A DNA stretch of 64,000 bases from Vigna angularis (taxonomy: Eukaryota; Streptophyta; Magnoliopsida; Fabales; Fabaceae), in contig NC_068974.1 in assembly GCF_016808095.1 (NCBI RefSeq), positions 19,824,825 to 19,888,824 of the forward strand, given 5' to 3'. The notes beneath the pieces were generated by a model, which saw nothing but the letters and a program-made list of their open reading frames with translations, was not told where the DNA came from and ran no database searches. The position numbers and the translations under genes were made by a program. Shown piece after piece: positions 45,662 to 56,850 of the stretch (positions are counted from its first letter, which is position 1; every line of letters begins with the position of its first letter).

Positions 45662-46201
45662 ATGAGTGAGATGGAAATAGAGAGATACACCAGTCAGCGG
45701 TGGCGTCCTACCGATGATCAAATCAAGATGATGACCAACATATACAACTATGGGGTCACACATCCAAGCAGAGCTCAAGTTGTCGAGATGGCGTCTCGAC
45801 TAAGGGCTTTCGGAGATGCCAGCGAATATAACGTGCACTGCTGGTTCAACAACCACGGCAATCGGGTCAGGCGCCTGCAAGCGGAGTTAGACCCCACTGG
45901 CACCATCTTTTCTTTGCTGCCGCGATATATGTACGGTAAGAACTCTGATCATATCTCTATTTTTATTGAATTTGTTTCCTTTCCTCTTCTATTATTAACA
46001 CAATTTTTTTTGTTGAAAGAATATGACTGGGTAGTACTGAGGGCACCGAGGCTGCTGGATCTGTTCCCCATTCCGATCATCATCGACGACGACAGAGATG
46101 AACGACAAATCCCTCCGCCTATGCCTCCTGCATTCCGTACCAGAGCTCCCTCGACGGAGCTTACCTTAAGATGTCCACCCAGCAACCACTTTCAATTTTA
46201 A
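45662..46201 (+). CDS. WUSCHEL-related homeodomain (WOX-like) protein carried antisense by a retrotransposon
   Basis: The gene has ATG 45662 and stop 46199-46201. An 84-bp GT-AG intron (45936-46019, donor TACG/GTAAG, acceptor GAAAG) splits it; splicing gives 151 residues. Residues 13-72 form a WOX-type homeodomain: RWRPTDDQIKMM, YNYGVTHPSRAQV, RLRAFG, then the recognition helix NVHCWFNNHGNR. The invariant Trp61, Phe62 and Asn64 are present; the usual Gln before Asn is Asn. Residues 103-110 (LLDLFPIP) resemble the WUS-box, and LTL (139-141) near the end is a weak EAR-like repressor motif. WOX proteins are nuclear transcription regulators of stem-cell identity. The gene opposes the element's own sense. 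It has its own TATA box and two introns, so it is a gene copy and not a spliced cDNA of its own mRNA. No break is visible. Activity is unproven. Confidence 0.85.
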   Translation: MSEMEIERYTSQRWRPTDDQIKMMTNIYNYGVTHPSRAQVVEMASRLRAFGDASEYNVHCWFNNHGNRVRRLQAELDPTGTIFSLLPRYMYGKNSDHISIFIEFVSFPLLLLTQFFLLKEYDWVVLRAPRLLDLFPIPIIIDDDRDERQIPPPMPPAFRTRAPSTELTLRCPPSNHFQF

Positions 46202-46216
46202 TGTTTTTATATTTTT

Positions 46217-46254
<38 letters not shown>

Positions 46255-46872
46255 TGTTGGCCGAGTGTGGCCAGAATAAGGACTGTAATAATGACACTTA
46301 ATTTTTTTGTTTTTTTTTATGTTTTTATTATGGTCTGTAATATTTAACGATCAGAAATGATCGAACCCCGAACATCTTTTATTTTGCTTTTATGTATTTA
46401 TTTTTATTAACAATGTAAGACAGAATGCTTTCGGCGAATATGGTATTTTCAATAAATGCACTCAGATTAAATCTGCTCAAACTACACCTCTCTGCCTTTT
46501 ACTGCAATTTTGCTCTTATGTTGATTTTTGTTTATTCACTCGAAACAAAATTTTCAATCAAATAACTATATGAAACAATAAAGAAAATTATATTTACAAC
46601 AAAGAAAATAAGGAAAATTGACTTCGAAAAAATGATATCTGAGGTAAAAAAAAAAATAAATAATAATAATAATAAGAAACTGAGGGCCGAAAACAAATCA
46701 TGGACTACGCAAAACAATTTTTTTTTAAAGGATAACAATTCGAAAACTAAGAAAGAAAAATAAATATACATATCAGAATAAAGATTTGGCACACTTAAAA
46801 CAAAATATTTTATCACAAAGAATTTTTTTTTTTTTTTTAAGATAACAATTCGAAAACTAAAAAAAATAATAA
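46202..46872. other. 3' flank of the WOX-type gene
   Basis: Poly-T runs and AT-rich DNA; probable 3' UTR to about 46460 (AATAAATGC near 46451 could serve polyadenylation). GATAACAATTCGAAAACTAA occurs twice, near 46731 and 46841, a local duplication. Long minus-strand frames here are poly-T artefacts. Confidence 0.55.
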
Positions 46873-46997
46873 TCTTCCCCAATAGACCACACTTAAACTA
46901 CACTGTGTCCTAAATGTGTTCTAAGCATGAGATCATCAATTAAAACGGTAAACAGATAAAGGACAAGTGAAATAAAAGTAGGAAAACGGGGAAGAAA
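46873..46997. repeat. direct repeat B beside the WOX-type gene
   Basis: Same-orientation partner of 44524-44648. It starts TCTTCCCCAATAGACCACAC and ends GTAGGAAAACGGGGAAGAAA. It lies just downstream of the gag end in element sense. Confidence 0.85.
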
Positions 46998-47017
46998 GAA
47001 AAAGAAAACTCCCCTGG

Positions 47018-48475
47018 TCATGGTGGCAGTTGCCAATTTTGGATTTGTAGGGAGATGTTCTTCTCTTTAGGATCCAGCATGAAATTGTTGAGGACGAAAC
47101 ACTTCATCCTCCAGATTTGATCGAGCAGCGAAATGTCTGCCACGACTGGATCCAAACAATTATTGTTGATGACTAGATTCAACAGGTGCCTGTTGAAATC
47201 GTTCTGGGTGCTCGCACCTCTGTCTTCAATTGTGGGTGTCTGCTCATCAAGTTTATACGTACCTCCTGCAGCATGGTTAGTGCAATTTGGCACTGCAGAA
47301 ATTTCATGCAGGGGTATAACACCCAATCCCAATGTAATAGGCTGAACCTTAGATACCTCCTCAGAACATGAATCAATTTCAATTTCAGAAACATTATCTA
47401 CCACAAATTCAGATTCATGTTCAGTGCATGGATAAGAAGTATTCAGATATGATGGTAAAAATTGGTTCTCATCATGCACAGAGGGAAAATTAAAATCATG
47501 CTCAGCAACAATATAGTCATCCTCATACATATCAACAACATAATTATTAACAACATAATCATGAATAGCATAATCATACTGAGGTATGCTTACCTCCACT
47601 TCCTTGAAGATTGCTAGAGTGTGGGAAGATGAAGGTGGTCTACCTGGTTCAGAACTACTGCTTATTCTTGCCTGGTCCTCAAAATATTCAGCATTCTCCT
47701 CAGGTGCAAGAGTGGCCATCTGCCCGATCTGATCACTCAGATTCTGCATGGCAGCTTGAGTTTCCTGTTGGATCTTCATGCTCTATTGCTTGAACTTGAG
47801 ATTCTGCATGGTCATCTGTTCCAATAACTCTTTCAATGTAGGTTCAGAAGTTGAAGGCTGAGGAGTTGTTTGGGCAGAAGCATTATACTGCTGACTCTGA
47901 TATTGCTGGACTGGTGGAGGCATGAAAGGACTCTCGAATGGTGGTTCTAGATAATGATCTTGTGGGGTATCGTACCATTCGTTGTTAAGATCATTCCACT
48001 CAGGATCGTTGATGTATCCATACTGCTCAGGGGAGAATTTGCTCAGAAACTGATGCTCAAGATATCCCCAATTGGTAACGGATCCTAGAGGAAGAGAGTC
48101 TTGCCAATCCTTAGCTGCTCCTTGTAATGAGTGCGGAAATGCCCTCAAGAAAATGTGATCAAGAGGGACATGTGGAGGCTTCATTGAAGAGCAAATGTTG
48201 TGGAACTCCTCCAAATGTCTATGTGGGCATTCTCCAGCAAAACCATGAAACTTAGGGAGAAAATATATCAGTCCAGTGCTAAGAACGCAATGAATATCAT
48301 CCTTTGTAGGTGGGACCGGCTCACTAAGAGCGCTCTCAGGAATTTGAGGATGATCCATATAATTCTCATGATAAAATTCAGCAGAAGTAAAATCAGAGTA
48401 CCACGTAGAAGGAGACTCATAATTAGAGGCATTGACAGAATAAGCACTATTCACATAATCAAAATAGGTAGACAT
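47018..48475 (-). pseudogene. gag of Tat-like element, one in-frame stop
   Basis: From ATG 48475 (MSTYFDYVNSAYSVN) the minus frame contains a Ty3/gypsy gag core: LIYFLPKFHGFAGECPHRHL, EEFHNICSSMK, HIFLRAFPHSLQGAAKDWQD and LEHQFLSKF. A Gln/Pro-rich linker and LKELLEQMTMQNLKFKQ follow. A TAG at 47785-47783 interrupts, after which the same frame continues MKIQQETQAAMQNLSDQIGQ to a stop at 47018. The part after the TAG is acidic and Tyr-rich with no zinc knuckle. Because the LTRs are nearly identical, the stop is recent, or the upstream 230 residues suffice, or it is read through. Gag would be the only element protein made. Confidence 0.85.
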
Positions 48476-48986
48476 GGAAAAATAAAAATAAAATAAATAA
48501 AAACTAAACACTAAAAATTACGAAACAGATAAATCACAACACATTTATACATGTTACACGCACATAAAAGTCAAAACATAATAATTTAATTTTTTTTTAA
48601 TTTTAATTTAATTTTATTTTTTTTTTAAAATTTTTAATTAACAGACAAAATACATACGACACATATACAGAAAATAGAACATCACATCACAACACAAGAT
48701 AAAACACAACACAATTAAACATGTTACACGCACAAACAAGACAAATTTTTTTTTAAACAACAGCTAAATACAAAATACAACACAACAAAAATATAAAAGA
48801 CAAAACATATATTACCACGTAATAAAAAAACAGTAAAAATCTAAAACAAGAACCTGGAACTGAAGTGACAACGCCGCCAAAATTTGCTGAAGGTGTCGTT
48901 GTCGCCTACAAAAATACAAAAGACAAAACACACATATTAACAGAACAAAAATTTACACAACAAAAATCTTAAACCAAACCGTCATT
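48476..48986 (-). other. untranslated leader of Tat-like element
   Basis: AT-rich, with ACACATGTTACACGCACA-like phrases repeated near 48540 and 48716, indicating a duplication of about 175 bp spacing. A polypyrimidine stretch with intron-like boundaries is possible but not resolved. Confidence 0.5.
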
Positions 48987-49006
48987 GGTCCCCGGCAGCG
49001 GCGCCA
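48987..49006 (-). other. primer binding site of Tat-like element
   Basis: The minus strand reads TGGCGCCGCTGCCGGGGACC five bases after the LTR end, an intact Tat/Athila-type primer site. Confidence 0.88.
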
Positions 49007-49011
49007 AAATT

Positions 49012-52000
49012 TGATACGACTGTCGCGGTCATACAAATTTGATGTGCAAGTAAGAATGCAGTACAATGCTAGGAAGTGACTCCTAGGTCGTCTCTCAAGG
49101 ACCAATTTTGAGTCGGTTCAGTCTCAGATTTTTAAACACGAAGGGGGGTGTTTGTGATTTTTGATGCGGTAAAATAAAATAAATTAGACTGGAATTTAAA
49201 CACAACTGAATTTAAAAACACTAAAATAAATTTCAAAGCAGTAAAACCAAACGGTAAAAGATGATAAAAATGGAACAGTAAATATTCAGAAACGGTAAAA
49301 TTTAACGATGCATAAAACAATAAACGGTAAAATAAAAGAGACAGTAAAAATAAAAGCACTTGACTGAAAATGAAATTTATCAAAGATTCAACTCTTAAAT
49401 TAAAATTCCAATGAGAAAACTGTAACACACTTCTACTGCTTCAGACATTAAAGTATTTGCACTGTTTAAAATGAAAATAACTGAGAGATCTACTGGAAGG
49501 GAAGAGGCGAGAGCCTCTTCCAGGCCGTGCACTAAAACTACTCCTAATTCTCTGATAAAATCTCTTACTTCTTCTCTGCTTGCTGATGCTCTTTTATAGC
49601 CCAAACTCAGAACAACTCCCATAGGATGCTCTCTCATTCAACTTGGTTCCTTGCACAAATTTCTGAGCAATAGCTTCTTGCCCGTGAGAAAATAGGGTGA
49701 GGGCCCTCCATTTTTGCCAATTAATCTTGTCTTCTTCTTCAATACTTTCTTGCACACCATTCCAACCGTGGGCTCCTCTTCTTTCCAACCAATGAATCAC
49801 GTGAAGCTTCCACAACTATTCAAGCACCACAACACTTCTACTGCCGAGAAATCGCTGTTGGATGCCAAATCTCCGTGCACTACTGCTGTGTTGCTGCCGT
49901 GGTAGTGTGCTGCTGGACTTCAGATGAAGGCCTCTTCTACTGGACCGTGGAGGATGTGACATGAGTTCTTCTCCAGCCAAAACAAACTCCATGAGCCACC
50001 GTGCATCAGCCAATCCCGAGAGTTGACACCACCTCCGTTTCTTCATTTGGATGCGTCTCCTTTCCTTCCTCTCGGTATGCTTCTTCTTCCATATCATCTT
50101 TCAACGTGGTGGTTGCCATGGCCGTGTGCTGTTTATTTTTCTGCACCTCCAATGCATGTTGGACCGTGAACTAGCTTCATTGATGTTCCGTTTGGACTGG
50201 TGGAGGTTGCTGGATTAGTGCTCCAGTCGTGACACCTCCCAAACTGGACCGTGAAGACCGTGAGCTTGTACCCCCTTGGACGTATCTTCTTTGCTGTGTT
50301 GGTGGACGGTGATGTGCTGCTCTTTCTTCAACAACTACTGCTGTCCGTTTTTGGCCTCCAAGAACAGCCGTGAATGTGGCTGCTGGATTGCTTTGAGCGT
50401 GAAGATGTTGCTTGCTGGACGGTGCAGCTGCTTGCTGCATCTTCTCTGAGCTGTGCACACACTGCTGCTATCCCACCAGGCGCACACTGCTGCTATCCCA
50501 CCAGGCGCACACTGCTGCAACCTTCTTCCTGCTGGTGTGGACGTTGGTGTTGCTTGTTCTTCTTTGCTTGGACTGCTGGAACGTGTCAATCCTGGATGCT
50601 GCCGAGAAGTGCTGGACGTGAAGAATTTCCTTGTGCTTCCTTTCTTCAAGTTTGGTGGGTGGAAGCTGATTTGATGCTGGAACGTGTGAAGGCTGAATGT
50701 GGAGTGATGAGTCGTTATTTCTTGAATTATATTTAGTTTAATGCACTTAAATAAACCAGGGAATTGTGTTTAATTGTTTGTTATTCCCCCGTTTTCCGAA
50801 TTCTGCTTAATTTGGTCGGAAATTTGTAATTGTGCTAATTTGGGTTTTCTGAGCTGATTAAGTGCATTTTTGAAGTGCAGGAAAATTTCGGAAATACATT
50901 TTGGGACATCAGGAAGAATGCCAAATAAATTCAAGACTCTCCACACAGACATTTTTGAATTAACTAAATTGTAATTCAGTAGTTTAGAATTTTTGAATCA
51001 ACTCTTATATTTTGGGTCAATTTTTGATAAATTAGATTAAACCCAAAATTAGAAATTAGTGACTTGGCACCCTAGGATTTTATTGTGTGGACCCTACCCT
51101 AAAAAAAGAGGACACACGGCCTTAAGGGACGGAGCCAGCCGCCACTTGCATTTGGCCACCCACTCTCTCAAAAAAATAAACTCTCGGTCCAGGCTTTTGG
51201 TTTAGAGGCACATTTTGATGTTTCTTGACTAAAACGTTATTTTGAATGATGAATGAAGAACACACTTTCATTTTTTTTTACTTCGTTTTTGCAAACGCTG
51301 GATTCCTGAGAATGCTTGTTTAATTTTCATTATGAAAAGTGAGGTGTTTCACGGAGAGATGAAGCCGGAAGGTGTCACGACCAAGAAGCAGCGTTGAGGA
51401 AGTGATTAGGTGGAGCTGGAAGCAAGAAGCGTGTGGTGTCAAGTTGGGAAGAAAGCTGATTTGAAAGCAGCAGCTCACGGGAATGTCTTGAAATGGATGC
51501 AAGTGTTGATTGGTGAAGTTGATGCACGGTTGGAAGCATTGAAGGGAATAAAGTGGTGTTGAATGGAGAATGGGCAGCAGCTATCACGGGAGTTGAGGTG
51601 GATTCTTTTCACGTGGAGTTGGGAAATGATGACACGGCTAGAAGCATTGAAGCTGGAGGTGTCATGCAGCTGGAACACTTGAACCAAGGGGTGCAGATTT
51701 GGTTTTTTTTTAGTGCACGGTGATTAATTTTTGAAGAGGAATATGAAATTCAATCATGCAATGTCTCGTCCAGAGGAAGCACATTCTCAATTCTTTACTT
51801 TATAAGCAAACACGGTGCATTTAATTTGGCCTTAATGGAATGAGGAGTAGATTAGGTTAGAGTATAGGATGATGGGACGTTGATGGCTGATGTGGAGTGG
51901 GAGAATAGAAGCACTTTAGAGTTGGTTTGCTTTGATTCATGAAGAAGTTGATTCACGTGAAGGAAGAGGTGGCCCACGGCCATTGATACATTTCTTTTAT

Positions 52001-53551
52001 CTTTTAAGAATGAATGGATAACTTAGATAGGAGTAGCAAGGGTACGGTGATAGATTTCTTTTCTCAAGAAATGGAGTGTTGTCCGTGATGTGGAGCAAGG
52101 AAGAGAAGCTCACAGGATGGTGATTCTAGGACGAAGAAAAGCTGGCAGCAGAGAGCACATGGTCACATCATGGGAATTTATTTCCCTTGTCACGGCTGCT
52201 GAATGAGAAATGAGAAAGGCTACCCCACTTTTATTTTTGGAATTAACACTTTGCAGGTTTATTTTCTTTGAGAAATGAGAAGCAATTCAATTAAGAGGTA
52301 GTGTGTTGTCACGGCAGGGGAGGAAATTAGTTTGGCTGACTTGGTTTTCTTATAGAATGAAGCACATGAGTCACGGTTAATGGTAGAGAAAAAATTAATT
52401 TCTTTTATTCCTTTGCCTAAGAATGGTTTACATTATAGGTTGAATTGATTTTCTTCTTTTTGGTGGTGAATTGTGTTTGAATATTTATCTATTGTATTGT
52501 TTTCTTTAAATGTTTTCAATTATATTCGGTCGTGTTTTATTTAATTTCCAGTTTAATTTAATTTTACCGCAACCACAAAAACACTTTCAAAACCCCTCCA
52601 CTACGTGTTTGACCTAAGACTCGAACCACATTTGGTCCTTGAGAGACGACCTAGGAGTCACTTCCTAGCACTGTACTGCATTCTTTTATGCACAACTTTT
52701 GTGAGAGGTGCGACCCTGTCAACAAAGCCTAAACAAATGCACCCTACCACTTCCAATTGAGTTTTTTGTTGCTTGTGCAATATAAATCAATATTCTATTC
52801 TTTATTCCTCAATCACCAAATGCATCTGGAACAAAAGTAAAATCGTGCACACCATCTCCATTTCAAATGAAAAGATGATTTACTAAGTGGTTAATGGACC
52901 CCTTAGGTTAAACATGTTCCGTGTGATTTCCTCCAAATTAATGGTTACTTTCTCCCACAATTCAAACTCACGTTCCAGCCAAGAAATATTGTGGTGGCTC
53001 CCACTTTCTAGGAAATTTCTCCATTTTGTCTTAGGCCGTGAATCACTTTTCCAGAACAGCCTCCACTATAATGTTGCAGCCCTAATACACTTCCTTCTTG
53101 TCCTTCATAATGATAAAATAAAATAAAACCAAAGGCTTTCATGTATTAGGTGCCGAACATTACTCCTTTTGTGCTCCACTTCACAGGTAATGTCTCTCCA
53201 TAATATTAAAATAAAGGAAACATTGGTTGCCAACTTCCAACGTACACACTCAATCATGGCCGTGAGATGCATTAGGAAACCATCAAAGAATTAAGTTGCT
53301 CTCTTCTACTGATTTAGCCAATTCGGTGTACAAAATGCTCTTTCAAATGTTCCACAATATTATTCAATATTTTCCTTGCAATTACTAATACAAATAATTA
53401 GCTCAGATAATTTAAATTAGTTAAAATAAGAATTACTGGTTAATTTAAGCATAATTAGTAAAAACAGGAAAATACTGGACAATTAAGCACAATTCCCTGA
53501 TTAATTTTAGCACAATAAACTAAGTGAAGTGTAGAAAATATCGACTCATCA
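49012..53551 (-). repeat. 5' LTR of Tat-like element, with inserted solo LTR
   Basis: Sequences 49012-50704 and 52728-53551 match the 3' LTR with few differences. The extra 2 kb between them is a separate LTR. Confidence 0.93.
50705..52724 (+). repeat. solo LTR of a related Tat-type family inserted in the 5' LTR
   Basis: It starts TGATGAGTCGTTATTTC and ends CCCTGTCAACA, in opposite orientation to its host LTR. About 51 bases near its end (52634-52685) are identical to the U5 of the host LTR. It has no internal domains. The flanks TGGAG and CAAAG differ at three bases, so a target duplication is not confirmed. The left LTR without it gives the empty site. Confidence 0.85.
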
Positions 53552-53954
53552 CTTGTCAAAAGGGGAAACAAACAAAAACATCTTTTAAAACCAAGAGGGA
53601 AATGTCTACCAATAGACCTCTTGAACTACATCACATGGATTTGTTTGTTCCCTCTAGAATCAAAAGCCTTGGAGGGAATCTTTATGGATTGGTAATTGTA
53701 GATGACTTCTCTAGATGTACCTGGACTTTTTTTCTTGATGTCAAAAGTGACACTTTCAAGTTATTCATGAAGTTTGTAGAAAAGATACAAAATGAAATGG
53801 ATTTAAAAATTAAGTCTATCAAGAGTGATCATGGAGGGAATTCAAGAATGAATGCTTTGACAATTATTGTGCCGAAATGGGAATATCTCACAACTTCTCA
53901 GCTCCCAGAACTCCTCAACAAAATGACGTGGTGGAGAGAAAGAATAGAGCTTTA
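53552..53954 (+). pseudogene. copia integrase N-terminal and core remnant
   Basis: It continues the SIRE-like frame after the inserted element: QKGKQTKTSFKTKREM, RPLELHHMDLFVPSR, GLVIVDDFSRCTWTFFL, IKSIKSDHGG, then after a frameshift near 53850 the QNDVVERKN-equivalent region in another frame. The first catalytic Asp (in HMDL) and the second (in SDHGG) are present. It ends in the Ogre LTR at about 53955. Confidence 0.85.
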
Positions 53955-54876
53955 AATAATGATATAAGTACTCTTGTGATCGTCCGCATCAGCCTAGTAC
54001 TTAATATCTTCAATCTAAAAAATTAAATAATGGTATGAGTGCTCGTGCGATCGTCCGCATCAGCCTAGCCCTCAATACTCTCAAGTCTTCCTAAATAAGT
54101 AGATAACGATATGAGTGCTCGTGTGATGTTCGCATCGTCCTAGTGCTTAATATCGTTATTTCTCTTTTAAAAAAATAATTAAAAATATTTAAATACTATT
54201 CTAAAGGTATGAGTACTCGTGTGACCGTCCGCGTCGGCCTAGTACTCATTACCTTCTTTTTCTCGAAAATATCAAAAACAAAAATATAAAACCTTCAAAA
54301 ACTAAAAACACCCACACTTTCAAGCAACAAAAACAATCTTTTGGCCAGAATTATGTGATCCTTGATTCTCTATCAGAAGTGGAGATACGTAGGAGCAAGG
54401 CTAGTCCTTGTCAAGTTCACTTCCCAAAAAATCCAAAATTATCCAAAATCATTTCAAAACAAATTTTCAAACAAATTTCTCAAACAGCTCCAAAAGAATT
54501 ATGTAACCCTGATTTCTCATTTTGAATGAGAATACGTAGGAGCAAGGTCAATCCTTGTCGGGCCCAAAAATCTAAAAAATATATTTTGTTTCTTTAGAGT
54601 TTTATTTTAGGGGATAGTTAAACATTTTGTAAACCACATCATTTTTGCGCATCTAATTAAAGGTACTGCCTTCGGGTAAGCGTTGTAGGGTGCTAATACC
54701 TTCCCTACGCGTAACCGACTCCCGAACCCAGAATCTGGTTTTTGTGGACTGTGTCTTATCATTTTATGGTTTTTCCGTAGTTTTCCAGAATAAACTATGG
54801 TGGTGACTCCAAATCTCTTTTTCTAAAACCCGTTCCTTTTTTGGATCGTCGTCCCGTCGCGATTCCGGTTGTGACA
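53955..54876 (+). repeat. 5' LTR of Ogre-like element, probably truncated at its start
   Basis: The first 310 bp hold four diverged copies of a unit with TATGAGTGCTCGTG and CGTCCGCATCAGCCTAG. Two copies of a unit ending AATACGTAGGAGCAAGG follow (54378 and 54530). The LTR ends CCGGTTGTGACA. I cannot see its first bases with certainty. Confidence 0.8.
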
Positions 54877-54878
54877 GA

Positions 54879-54897
54879 AGGCGACTCCACTAGGGAC
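54879..54897 (+). other. primer binding site, tRNA-Arg type
   Basis: AGGCGACTCCACTAGGGAC, two changes from the TGGCGACTCCACTGGGGA-type site used by Ogre elements. Confidence 0.8.
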
Positions 54898-55635
54898 ATC
54901 AGAGAGTCAAGCCATTTAATTAGATTGCGCGAACGCGATGTGGTTTTGCTTTGTGTTCTTCGTCCCCTTCCTGTTTCATAATTGTATATTCTTATCAGTG
55001 TTTGATATTTGGAATAATTGCATGTGAATTGCTTTGATATTTATATGTTGAATCTTAGGGTAGAAAACATGTTTATACCTGCCTAGGAATTTTTCTGGTT
55101 GTTTTGCAGGTGAGGGTTTGGGTATGCATTGCATTCTCCCTTCACACACACACTATGCATATCATGAGTGGGGCCCTATACCCGGGTTCGAGTGTAACTT
55201 AGAATTAGAGAGGTTGTGTAGCGGTGCCACTTGGGACATACTTCCTGTTTGGCTATCGTGAGAACCCCAACTAGAGTCTGTTCTCTTCATTTGTGTTTTC
55301 ACACCTAGTTGATTACTCGATTGTTGTGGAGATGCTGTGAAGGGGGCCATAGCTCTAGTGGCCATTGATCTTTAGGCTCAGGGAACCATCCTTGTGAGAT
55401 TGCATATACTTAACCTTGAATCTAAAGCGTTGAACCTTCTTTAGGGCACAATGGGAGATGTGTGCGGCCTTATAACCCTCATTTTTGCTTAATAAAATCC
55501 AACACCTTGTACATATCACTATATCTTTTGATACATATTTTTTTTCTTTTCTTTCTTTTTCTCATGCATTTTTATGGTCTTGCCACTGGTTTTAGTCAGG
55601 AAATTATAAATTTGTGACTAAGCCTTTGAGATAAA
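54898..55635 (+). other. untranslated leader of Ogre-like element
   Basis: Non-coding, about 740 bp; no recognised motif. Confidence 0.6.
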
Positions 55636-56850
55636 ATGGGAATTAACATGAGATCTGAAGTCAAGGGGGGTTCAAGTTCATACATTTTAAAGGAAAGGTT
55701 AGCCATTGAAGTAAAGGAGGGTAATATGGATGGCCTGAGAGAACTGCTGAAGAAAATGAAGACAACCCAAAAGGATGCATTCAGGAAGGAGTATGGGAAT
55801 CTGTTGAGCCTGTTAGAGGTGGAAGTTCAAACATCGGCCATTATTGTTTTAGCCTAGTACTATGATCCACCACTAAGATGTTTCACTTTTCGGGATTTCC
55901 AATTGGTGACTACGATGGAAGAATTTGTGCAAATCTTAGAATTACTTCTCGAGGGCAAAGCTCCATACAATTTACCTTGGGTAGTTTACCCATGTCTTGC
56001 AGCTAGCGAGAATTATAAAAGTACACCATGTGAAGTTGGAAAGAGAGATTTAATGCTTAAGGGTAAAGCGAGGAGCCTTCCTCGGGGTTACCTAGAGTGG
56101 TACCTGTATCGTTCGGCTAAGGAGGAAAGGTGGGAAACAATTACGACTGTACTATCTCTTATCCTCTATGGTGTCAAGCTCTTTTCTAATATCATAGATT
56201 TTATCATCTACGTCATCATGAATGCATTTGTGGGATACAAAGTTCGCTCTAAAGAATCCAGTCAGTATTGTCCTAACTGAAGTTTCTAAGACCCTTAGTC
56301 AAGGTTATGAGCGATGCAGAAAGAAGATCTCTCGCATGAGTAAGATACATTGAATGCCACATGTCCCTTGGGTAAGCTACTGTAGTGTAAACCAAAGATG
56401 AAAAAGGAAAATGTATGAGCGCAACTCTGTGTAGGCTTAGAGGAGGAAAATTTTAAATGACGTGTTTTCTTGGTAACAAAGATCGTGTATCATACACCAT
56501 TGCAGGAGTTATCCTGATGTCCCCCTCATGGGTATCCAATATTGTGTATTAATTACATCCGTGTGTCAACACAAAAACAATTTGGGTATCCTGTGAGAGG
56601 ATTGCCAACGCCTGCATCTCTTGCCACATTGCAAATCTTATGAGGAATGAACCTTTGCTGAAATGCTTCATCAAGTTAGGGATGCTTGGGGCAATGTTCT
56701 TCGCTTCGAGAGAGGACCAAGATCATGGACTGTTAATGAAAGATTCCCTTAGCCAATGGATTGTAGAAAGAGTTAAGACAATCCAGTTGCCATTCAAGTT
56801 AATCTCCCCTGACCCAAATTGTGAAAAGAAATTTCACAGTAATGAAGAGT

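Larger units (their letters stand above)
40673..53551 (-). mobile_element. Tat-like Ty3/gypsy element carrying an antisense WOX-type gene, no pol
   Basis: Flanked by CTTGT duplications. In minus-strand order: 5' LTR 53551-49012 (holding a 2-kb solo LTR), primer site 49006-48987 (TGGCGCCGCTGCCGGGGACC), gag 48475-47018, then no pol. Next is a plus-strand (antisense) homeodomain gene at 44833-46201, a 1.3-kb tail, polypurine tract 43206-43190 and 3' LTR 43189-40673. The LTR lengths agree at 2517 bp once the inserted solo LTR is removed, and the copies differ by only scattered bases, so insertion is recent. Replication would depend on an autonomous relative. Confidence 0.93.
39290..53954 (+). mobile_element. 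SIRE-like Ty1/copia remnant, split by Tat-like element
   Basis: LTR/leader-like sequence, a truncated gag start and the GAG-pre-integrase region lie at 39290-40672. The integrase continues at 53552-53954. The 5 bp CTTGT (40668-40672 and 53552-53556) are duplicated on both sides of the inserted element, and the coding frame continues across the insertion. The right part is lost at about 53954, where an Ogre LTR starts. Confidence 0.85.

Noticed and set aside
46532..46882. 116-codon membrane-like protein on the minus strand
   Set aside because: Built of poly-T and TTC runs; the hydrophobic character is a composition artefact.
50700..52729. Target-site duplication around the solo LTR at 50705
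   Set aside because: TGGAG and CAAAG differ at three of five bases. The insertion is clear from the empty partner LTR, but the duplication is not proved.
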